This document shows, one piece after another, positions 1 through 4,642 of a stretch of 15,285 bases of DNA. The DNA lies in the NCBI GenBank assembly GCA_018648445.1, contig JABGRG010000097.1, positions 1-15,285 of the forward strand, written 5' to 3'. The position numbers and the translations under genes are program-made. The DNA comes from Rhodospirillales bacterium (lineage in GTDB: Bacteria; Pseudomonadota; Alphaproteobacteria; Rhodospirillales_A; JACZKS01). Positions within the stretch are counted from its first letter, which is position 1; each line of letters starts with the position of its first letter. The notes beneath the pieces were generated by a model. It worked only from the letters and a program-made list of their open reading frames with translations. It did no database searches and had not been told where the DNA came from.

Positions 1-543
1 ACATGGCCTTGCTGGCGCTCCTAAAACGCATGGGGCGGGCCGATTTGACGGCCCCATGGCGACCGCGCGTTTCGCATCCGCGACCCACCCCTTGTAGCCG
101 CCGTCGAGTATGGAGACCTTGTCGTGTCCCAGCACCTTGAAGGTCCAGAAGACGCGCGTCGCGCTGCCGTAATCCACGGCGCTGACGCCACCCGGTACGA
201 TCACGACATGGGTATCGTTGCCGATACCCAATCCACCGATCAATTTTTCCAAATCGGTAACTGGTGGTAACATTCCAGGCACGCCGTCCCGGGCCACACG
301 CCAACCGTCGCCCAGATAGTCGCTGTAAACGGCACCGGGAATGTGGCCCTTGGCGAAGATTTCGCGCGAGCCGCCATCGATGCGGTTACGGATGTCCAGC
401 ACGACAAGACCGGGCGCGTCAAGATGCGCGGCCAGCCAATCGGCCCCGACCAGCGACTTGGTTGCGGCCTGATCCGCGGCAAATAGCGGGCTTGACCCGA
501 AAAGCAGGAAGGCGACGAACGCCCCTATAACACCGTGTCTCAT
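1..543 (-). CDS. Secreted rhodanese-type sulfurtransferase, N-terminal part (cut by window edge)
   Basis: The minus-strand frame is open from an ATG at 543 to the left edge, giving 181 residues without a stop. The start is preceded by a purine-rich GAGGGG-like ribosome site about 4 bases upstream. Residues 1-22 form a signal peptide (hydrophobic core GAFVAFLLF, cleavage near LFA/AD), so the product should be periplasmic. The rest matches the first rhodanese domain of two-domain SseA/TST-type enzymes: VVLDIRNR, then GHIPGAVYSDYL, then a VSILDGGYKGW segment that normally ends a rhodanese domain. In this family the first domain is usually inactive and the catalytic Cys lies in the second, which would be outside the window. 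Known role of the family: transfer of sulfane sulfur from thiosulfate or mercaptopyruvate to thiols or cyanide. The last 25 or so residues (after GGYKGWVADAK) look less like a rhodanese linker. A frameshift there is possible but not shown. The gene diverges from the cupredoxin-like gene at 762. Confidence 0.82.
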   Translation of the reverse strand, partial: MRHGVIGAFVAFLLFGSSPLFAADQAATKSLVGADWLAAHLDAPGLVVLDIRNRIDGGSREIFAKGHIPGAVYSDYLGDGWRVARDGVPGMLPPVTDLEKLIGGLGIGNDTHVVIVPGGVSAVDYGSATRVFWTFKVLGHDKVSILDGGYKGWVADAKRAVAMGPSNRPAPCVLGAPARPC

Positions 544-761
544 ATCCCTCTATCCTTTTTTCTACACTTTGATAATGTTATTTTATTTAATTTTACACTT
601 TTTTAATGACTTTTCAATTGTTTTTTTGGTGATCCGCGTTCAACCAAACCTTCACGTCAAGGTGAATTGCGGCCTGCGCTCATCCTCACAAGATCGAAGA
701 AGCCGCCCCGTCGCGAGCGGGTCGGGCCTGTGGTTTGGCAATTTTTTTTGGGAGTCCATCC
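544..761. promoter_or_regulatory. AT-rich divergent intergenic region
   Basis: This spacer separates the rhodanese gene (minus) from the cupredoxin-like gene (plus), so it must hold promoters for both. About 80 bases (roughly 553-632) are extremely AT-rich with several T-runs, in sharp contrast to the GC-rich surroundings. A short inverted repeat TTCAC-N6-GTGAA sits at 651-666 and could be an operator. The stretch TTGATAATGTTATTTTATT loosely resembles a Fur-type box, but the match is partial. No convincing -35/-10 pair was picked out. A GGGAG ribosome site at 750-754 serves the ATG at 762. Confidence 0.5.
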
Positions 762-1235
762 ATGAAGTTCGCAATTCGTAGTACTGCAATGACCTTGGCG
801 GCCATAGCCTTCGTGTCATCTGCGGCATATTCCGCCGAATTGGTGGAATTGACCCAGACCGGGTGCCAGTTCGTCGAGCCCGAAGGGAAGGATCATGAAT
901 ACCAAACAACCGGGAAGGCGGACTGCGAAGCGCTCAACAAAAAGACCGGTGCTGAACGGGTGGCGAACTCGAAGGTGATCCGGCTGCAGCCGGGCGATTA
1001 CGTGTTTCGCGTAACCAACCGGAATGTCCCCTACGAACTTGGATTTTGGCTCAGATCGAAAGGTTACGATTGGCGAAACCCGCTGCACAAATTGACCAAG
1101 ACAAGTGTTTCGGGAGGCGGTCTGCACACGGGGAAAAGCCAGGACTATGAAGTGACGTTAAAAGCGGGCGAGTACGTCTATTCATGCCCGTTGAATACGA
1201 CGCCCGACTATCGCCTGATTGTGGCAGACGGCTAA
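762..1235 (+). CDS. Periplasmic cupredoxin-like protein
   Basis: The ATG at 762 was chosen over an upstream in-frame TTG at 735 because GGGAG lies 7 bases before it and the signal peptide begins exactly there. The product has 157 residues. Residues 1-25 are a Sec signal peptide (hydrophobic TLAAIAFV, cleavage near AYSA/EL). The mature part reads like a small beta-sandwich of the cupredoxin type: SKVIRLQPGDYVFRVTN, then YELGFWLR, and a C-terminal LKAGEYVYSCPLNTTPDYR strand pair where type 1 copper proteins carry their Cys ligand. Cys142 is present and His122 lies in a GGGLHTG loop, but the usual CxxxxH...M ligands after Cys142 are missing, so a classical blue-copper site is unlikely. Cys35 and Cys55 could form a disulfide. 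Its neighbours (rhodanese upstream, Cys-repeat cytochrome downstream) suggest a periplasmic metal or redox role; this is inference. It could also be a non-metal beta-sandwich protein. Confidence 0.75.
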   Translation: MKFAIRSTAMTLAAIAFVSSAAYSAELVELTQTGCQFVEPEGKDHEYQTTGKADCEALNKKTGAERVANSKVIRLQPGDYVFRVTNRNVPYELGFWLRSKGYDWRNPLHKLTKTSVSGGGLHTGKSQDYEVTLKAGEYVYSCPLNTTPDYRLIVADG

Positions 1236-1351
1236 CCGGCAAAATCACATGCATTATCCGGGTGGTGAACGCCTGGATGAATAATCGTGGCACAGCGGCG
1301 CTCGTGGCGGCGGTTCGCCCTGAGCGCCACCGGGCCGGGTCGTTCTCCACG

Positions 1352-1479
1352 GGTTGGGAAAATCAGATTTCCTAACCATTCCCTTGCCTTACTACCTCCA
1401 ATCCCTCCTTTCCGGAGCCTCTTCGTTGCCCAACCTCCTTTCCGTTTGTTGCGAATGAGACGCAACTTCACGTTTTTTT
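1352..1479 (+). ncRNA. Candidate small RNA or structured leader with two anti-Shine-Dalgarno motifs
   Basis: Three elements lie in order. A 10-bp hairpin (GGTTGGGAAA at 1352-1361 pairs with TTTCCTAACC at 1368-1377, one G-U pair, 6-base loop). A pyrimidine-rich, apparently unpaired segment (1378-1447) carries the 11-mer CCTCCTTTCCG twice, at 1404-1414 and 1434-1444. A 6-bp hairpin (1448-1466) is followed by seven Ts. CCTCCTTT is the anti-Shine-Dalgarno sequence found at the 3' end of 16S rRNA. Alphaproteobacteria have small RNAs with exposed CCUCC motifs (the cuckoo/CcsR type), and this layout resembles them in design. It could instead be the 5' leader of the gene at 1570, whose GGGGAAAACGAGGAGG ribosome region is partly complementary to CCTCCTTTCC. 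No promoter was identified, so transcription is inferred only. Confidence 0.35.
1448..1479 (+). terminator. Possible intrinsic terminator or attenuator hairpin
   Basis: GTTGCG (1448-1453) pairs with CGCAAC (1461-1466) around a 7-base loop, followed by TTCACG and a run of seven Ts at 1473-1479. The 6-base gap between stem and T-run is longer than in ideal intrinsic terminators, and the stem is short. It could end the upstream cupredoxin-like transcript or the candidate small RNA, or act as an attenuator in the leader of the gene at 1570. Confidence 0.4.
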
Positions 1480-1569
1480 GATACAGAGTGATTGGCTCAT
1501 TTTCCCATTCGTTGCGACGTTAACTCATCACAAGCGAGATGATTCATTCGCGGGGAAAACGAGGAGGCA

Positions 1570-2652
1570 ATGGCGGTGATCTCATTCAAAAACAGGCTGA
1601 TGTCCGGTGCGACCGTTCCGCTAATTCTTGGGGCCGGTTTTATCGTTGGGGGCGGGATGATTGTCGCGGGTTCGGCAACCGCTTTTTCTCCGGCCACCGA
1701 ATTGGCGTCGCCGCTGCCCATGGCCAAATCAAGGCCGATTGGCTTTCAGGTCGCCGCATGCAATCCCTGTAGTCCGTGTGCAGCAAAGAACCCTTGCAAC
1801 CCGTGTGCGGCGAAGAACCCGTGCAATCCATGCGCCGCAAAGAACCCCTGTAATCCCTGTGCCGCAAATCCGTGTGCGGCGAAAAACCCCTGCAATCCGT
1901 GCAATCCCTGCGCGGCTTCCGGTGGCGCGATTTCCGACAAGTGCTTTGTTCCGAGCTTGCGAACTGCCTCGGCCAAGAACCCATGCAATCCTTGCGCAGC
2001 CAAGAACCCGTGCAATCCCTGCGCAGCCAAGAACCCGTGCAATCCCTGCGCAGCCAAAAATCCCTGTAACCCTTGTGCAGCGAAAAATCCGTGTGCGGCA
2101 AAAAACCCCTGCAATCCTTGCAACCCCTGCAGCGCGGGTGAAGTCGCCGAGATTTCCCCGGCCGAAGCCCAGGCGGTTTACGACTGCCTCATTGGTGAAA
2201 TGACCGCCGCCTATGCCAAGGCGGGAATAAGCACGGTTGCCGGTTATACCGGCTGGACCAACGTTGCGTCTGCTCCGTACCAGTCGAGCACCCACGGCAA
2301 CCGTTATGTGAACAACTACGCAAACAAAAACGGCGCGCATAAATACGTGAAGTACGAAGAAGCCGGTCTCATGCCTGCGGGCACGGTCATCGCCAAGGAC
2401 AGCTTTATCGTGAACACCGACGGCTCAGTCGCGGTCGGACCGCTTTTCGTGATGGAAAAGGTTGGCGGCGGGTTCAATAAAGCGTCCGGCAATTGGCGCT
2501 ACACAATGATCATGCCGAACGGCTCGGTCGTGGGAACGACCAAGGGCGCCGGGTCGGCAGCGGTTGAAACGTGTAACGAATGCCACCTTAGCGTGGCCGA
2601 AGATCAGGACTTTCTGTTCTTCCTTCCCGAGGAATTCCGGGTGAAGGGATAA
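1570..2652 (+). CDS. Exported cytochrome P460-family protein with N-terminal CNPC cysteine repeats
   Basis: The product has 360 residues. Residues about 13-42 are a hydrophobic signal peptide or anchor ([15 protein letters not shown], possible cleavage after SATAFS). Residues 64-187 form a low-complexity region built on AAKNPCNPC units, holding 26 Cys in two blocks separated by a short linker ([12 protein letters not shown]). Residues about 188-360 match a cytochrome P460-type domain: [35 protein letters not shown], and a haem c motif CNECH at 335-339, so the C-terminus should carry covalent haem in the periplasm. P460 enzymes oxidise hydroxylamine or bind NO; relatives include cytochrome c'-beta. 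The Cys repeat could bind soft metals such as copper or zinc; that is inference. AGGAGG ends only 2 bases before the ATG, so the in-frame GTG at 1576 is an alternative start with better spacing. The gene is followed after 52 bases by a peptide carrying the same repeat, probably in one transcript. Confidence 0.85.
   Translation: MAVISFKNRLMSGATVPLILGAGFIVGGGMIVAGSATAFSPATELASPLPMAKSRPIGFQVAACNPCSPCAAKNPCNPCAAKNPCNPCAAKNPCNPCAANPCAAKNPCNPCNPCAASGGAISDKCFVPSLRTASAKNPCNPCAAKNPCNPCAAKNPCNPCAAKNPCNPCAAKNPCAAKNPCNPCNPCSAGEVAEISPAEAQAVYDCLIGEMTAAYAKAGISTVAGYTGWTNVASAPYQSSTHGNRYVNNYANKNGAHKYVKYEEAGLMPAGTVIAKDSFIVNTDGSVAVGPLFVMEKVGGGFNKASGNWRYTMIMPNGSVVGTTKGAGSAAVETCNECHLSVAEDQDFLFFLPEEFRVKG
1756..2133 (+). 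repeat. Coding [13 protein letters not shown] repeat region in two blocks
   Basis: This tract encodes residues 64-187 of the P460-type protein. The main period is 9 codons (27 bp) for AAKNPCNPC. There are two blocks with matching ends: each has several 9-residue units, then a single AA(K)NPC, then [12 protein letters not shown]. Block 1 has mixed TGC/TGT and varied codons, whereas part of block 2 is nearly uniform, so the copies differ in age. The antisense strand stays open in several frames here simply because of the repeat. Confidence 0.9.
1996..2049 (+). repeat. Perfect 27-bp tandem duplication
   Basis: The 27 bases at 1996-2022 are repeated without mismatch at 2023-2049 (each encodes AAKNPCNPC). 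The next unit already differs (AAAAATCCCTGTAAC). Perfect identity at synonymous sites implies a recent slippage or unequal recombination event, so copy number may vary between strains. Confidence 0.9.
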
Positions 2653-2704
2653 CCAACGCACCGGGACCCAACTTTTACAACCCTCATATTGGAGTTTTGA
2701 AACC

Positions 2705-2980
2705 ATGCTAAAGAAATCCGTCGCAGTTCTCGGTGTTGCCGCAATAGCCGGAGTGGCTACCCTCAATCTTTTGCCGCAGGCCAGCGCAAAAAGCCCCGGC
2801 CAGTACGACGGCGTTCAACTTGCCGCGTGCAATCCCTGTAATCCCTGCGCGGCCAAAAAGGTGAAGAAGAAGATGAACCCATGCGCGGCCAAGAACCCCT
2901 GTAACCCGTGCGCGGCCAAGAACGCATGCAATCCTTGCGCGGCAAAAAATCCCTGTAATCCCTGTGCGGCAAAGAAGTAA
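2705..2980 (+). CDS. Small exported CNPC-repeat peptide
   Basis: The product has 91 residues and starts at ATG 2705, with GGAG at 2691-2694. Residues 1-28 are a typical Sec signal peptide (KK, hydrophobic VAVLGVAAIAGVATL, cleavage near ASA/KS). After a short linker the mature peptide is almost only repeat: Cys at 42, 45, 48, 60, 65, 68, 75, 78, 84 and 87, in NPC/CNPC units with AAK spacers and one basic insert KKVKKKM. The junction QLAACNPC mirrors QVAACNPC in the upstream P460-type protein, so one was probably derived from the other or both are processed or used alike. No catalytic domain is present. A thiol-rich metal-binding (metallothionein-like) or redox-buffering peptide is plausible; a modified precursor peptide is also possible, but no known modifying enzyme is seen nearby. 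A terminator follows at 3024. Confidence 0.88.
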   Translation: MLKKSVAVLGVAAIAGVATLNLLPQASAKSPGQYDGVQLAACNPCNPCAAKKVKKKMNPCAAKNPCNPCAAKNACNPCAAKNPCNPCAAKK

Positions 2981-2999
2981 CCAACAGAGGCTCCCCCCT

Positions 3000-3015
3000 C
3001 GGCTTATTAAAGCCG
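3000..3015 (+). other. Small hairpin after the CNPC peptide gene
   Basis: CGGCTT (3000-3005) pairs with AAGCCG (3010-3015) around a 4-base loop, 19 bases after the stop codon. It may stabilise the 3' end or be a secondary terminator element. No T-run follows directly. Confidence 0.35.
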
Positions 3016-3023
3016 AACCCAAG

Positions 3024-3062
3024 CGCCGCGGGCTGAAAAATCGGCCTGCGGCGTTCTTCTTG
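3024..3062 (+). terminator. Rho-independent terminator of the CNPC-repeat operon
   Basis: CGCCGCGGGCTG (3024-3035) pairs with CGGCCTGCGGCG (3042-3053), 12 bp with two G-U pairs and a 6-base A-rich loop, followed by TTCTTCTTG. Its place between the CNPC peptide and the His-rich gene suggests that the two repeat genes form one transcript. The gene at 3116 would then have its own promoter or depend on read-through. Confidence 0.65.
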
Positions 3063-3115
3063 AAATCCGCCAAAAAATCAAACATATGAAAGAAGGGAAA
3101 TGCAAAGGACATTCG

Positions 3116-3832
3116 ATGGCTGAAGCAGCGAACATCGCCACGGTCGATCTGGAACGAATGGCAGAAGCCGGACTTCGGGCGCTCGATTGCGTTCGGGTTC
3201 TGAGCAAAACCAACGACAACCTGGTCGGCGAGGTGATACGCGGCCACGGCGAGTTTTTCGAATGGGACCACTACCCGAAGGGCGACGTCTACGACCACGA
3301 AACCCACAGCCAATACTACTATCATGCCCATCCGGCCGAATTGCGCGGCGGCGAACACGGACACTTCCATACGTTCCTTCGCCCCAAGGGAATGCCGAAA
3401 GGCGTGAAGCCGGTAAATCTGCCCGACTATGAGAAACCGAAGGATCAGAGCGACGACCTGAGCCATCTGGTTGCATTCTCCATGGACCGGGCCGGTCTGC
3501 CGACCCGCATTTTCACCACCAATCGGTGGGTTACGGGCGAGGCGTGGCACACAGCCGACGATGTCATAAAGATGCTCGACCATTTCGTGATGGACCTTGC
3601 CTATCCTTCATGGCCGGTCAATGTCTGGATCACCGCGATGATGCAATTGTTCCGCCCACAAATCGAGGGGCTGATCCGCCAGCGAGACATAGTGGTTGCC
3701 GAGTGGGAAACAAAACACCCCGGCGTTAACGCCTATGAGGATCGCGATCTTGAGATCACTTCGATCCTCGATATCTCGGTGGAGGGCCGCATCGCGCAAA
3801 TTGAAAAGGCGCTGGCCTCAAGGGCCGCCTGA
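3116..3832 (+). CDS. Uncharacterised His-rich cytoplasmic protein (DUF6969-like)
   Basis: The start at ATG 3116 is preferred (238 residues) because AAAGGA at 3104-3109 lies 6 bases upstream. An ATG at 3086 lacks a ribosome site and adds 10 unremarkable residues. There is no signal peptide or membrane segment. The central region is notable: EFFEWDHYPKGDVYD (46-60), then a His-dense stretch with His61, 64, 70, 72, 81, 83 and 85 (HSQYYYHAHP and GGEHGHFHTFLRP), suited to binding one or more metal ions. The C-terminal third is helical with many charges. I recall similar proteins labelled as a domain of unknown function, DUF6969, but cannot verify this. It follows the CNPC operon on the same strand and overlaps the convergent SNase-like gene by 15 bases. 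A metal-dependent enzyme or metal chaperone serving the Cys-repeat proteins is possible; this is inference. Confidence 0.82.
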   Translation: MAEAANIATVDLERMAEAGLRALDCVRVLSKTNDNLVGEVIRGHGEFFEWDHYPKGDVYDHETHSQYYYHAHPAELRGGEHGHFHTFLRPKGMPKGVKPVNLPDYEKPKDQSDDLSHLVAFSMDRAGLPTRIFTTNRWVTGEAWHTADDVIKMLDHFVMDLAYPSWPVNVWITAMMQLFRPQIEGLIRQRDIVVAEWETKHPGVNAYEDRDLEITSILDISVEGRIAQIEKALASRAA

Positions 3833-4642
3833 CACGATTTCGATTTGCTCGGGGTGGGTGGCGTCAATCATCGGCCCGTTCCACTTTCTGATCCATCCAC
3901 GAACCCTGATCCACCGCCCTTCCAATTCAAGCGGTTCAACGCTGACGGATTGGAAGTCGCCCAATTTCTTCGTCGGCACGACCACGGTAAAATCGGTTTT
4001 CCATTCGGGGCCGAAATTCAGATAGATGCGGCTGCGCACACGCGCCGCTTTCAACACCTTTCCTTCGATGACCTGAAAGGTCCCGACATCTCCCCAAAGC
4101 CGGTTCACACCGCGAAGATCGTAAAAGGCGTTCGACCATATCCCCCGCTTTTCCAGTCGAGCGGAAATTTCGCGATCATACATTTCGGTGGCCAGTTGTC
4201 GATTGTCGGGGAATGTATAAACCCGGGCCATCCCCGTTTCGAGCAGCGCGCCCTGAACCCACGTTTCACCATCAACGAACAGATGGGCCAGCAGCCTACG
4301 ATACCGATCAATCCGACGGCCGCCGTAGCGCAGTTCCACCACGCGCCCCAGAACCAGCCGTTCAAGCGCACTCGCCGAAGCTTCGGCCAGAGGCCACTTT
4401 TTGAACCCCTTGCGCCCCAGCGGAAGTTTGGGAGCCTGAATGCCCACCAGCCGGACCTCGCGGGCGTCATCCAACACCACGGTATCGCCATCCACGATTG
4501 ACGCGACCGTGGCCCTATCGCCTATCTCAAGAGAACTGGCGAATGCAGGCGCATGAACGGTTAGCAGGGCCGCAATCAGCAGCCCACGCAGACCCCGGCC
4601 TAAACCTTTGTTGGTTCGTTTAACTGGTTGGCCGGTGGCCAC
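3818..4642 (-). CDS. Secreted staphylococcal-nuclease-like (TNase) protein with altered active site
   Basis: The product has 274 residues from a GTG at 4642. The start is supported by GGAG 6 bases upstream inside the end of the CHAT gene (23-base overlap, so translational coupling is likely). A basic N-terminus and hydrophobic LRGLLIAALLTV, with cleavage near AFA/SS (residue 36), form a signal peptide. The TNase domain spans about 40-170: VDGDT (51-54) keeps the Ca-binding Asp, VRLVG keeps the Arg35 equivalent (Arg64), and DRYRR keeps the Arg87 equivalent (Arg116). However, the DTPE motif of nuclease A is QAPK here (69-72), so the equivalents of Asp40 and Glu43 (general base) are Gln and Lys. 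Nuclease activity by the classical mechanism is doubtful; substrate or ligand binding may remain. The C-terminal 100 residues look like an extra beta-rich domain ending in WIRVRGWIRKWNGPMIDA. It is the third gene of the minus-strand operon. Confidence 0.85.
   Translation of the reverse strand: MATGQPVKRTNKGLGRGLRGLLIAALLTVHAPAFASSLEIGDRATVASIVDGDTVVLDDAREVRLVGIQAPKLPLGRKGFKKWPLAEASASALERLVLGRVVELRYGGRRIDRYRRLLAHLFVDGETWVQGALLETGMARVYTFPDNRQLATEMYDREISARLEKRGIWSNAFYDLRGVNRLWGDVGTFQVIEGKVLKAARVRSRIYLNFGPEWKTDFTVVVPTKKLGDFQSVSVEPLELEGRWIRVRGWIRKWNGPMIDATHPEQIEIVSGGP

Larger units (their letters stand above)
1236..1569. other. 334-bp non-coding stretch before the CNPC-repeat cytochrome gene
   Basis: No convincing gene is seen on either strand. 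The first 110 bases are unremarkable apart from a weak GGCGCTC/GAGCGCC pairing (1297-1303 with 1322-1328). From 1352 to 1479 the sequence looks like a structured RNA, annotated separately. The last 90 bases (1480-1569) should contain the promoter and leader of the gene at 1570, ending in a strong AGGAGG at 1562-1567. No clear sigma-70 promoter could be fixed. Confidence 0.55.

Noticed and set aside
1297..1328. Terminator for the cupredoxin-like gene
   Set aside because: The GGCGCTC/GAGCGCC pairing has an 18-base loop and no T-run.
1278..1375. Small gene in the intergenic region
   Set aside because: No ribosome site, no domain, and it overlaps the candidate structured RNA.
1756..2133. CRISPR array
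   Set aside because: Repeats are contiguous coding units without unique spacers, and the frame continues into the P460 domain.
1640..2340. Several antisense frames across the Cys repeat (for example Gln/Gly/Phe-rich repeats on the minus strand)
   Set aside because: They stay open only because a 27-bp in-frame repeat avoids stops in every frame; no start signals or families.
2708..3583. 291-codon minus-strand frame
   Set aside because: Antisense to both the CNPC peptide and the His-rich gene and crosses a terminator; no similarity recognised.
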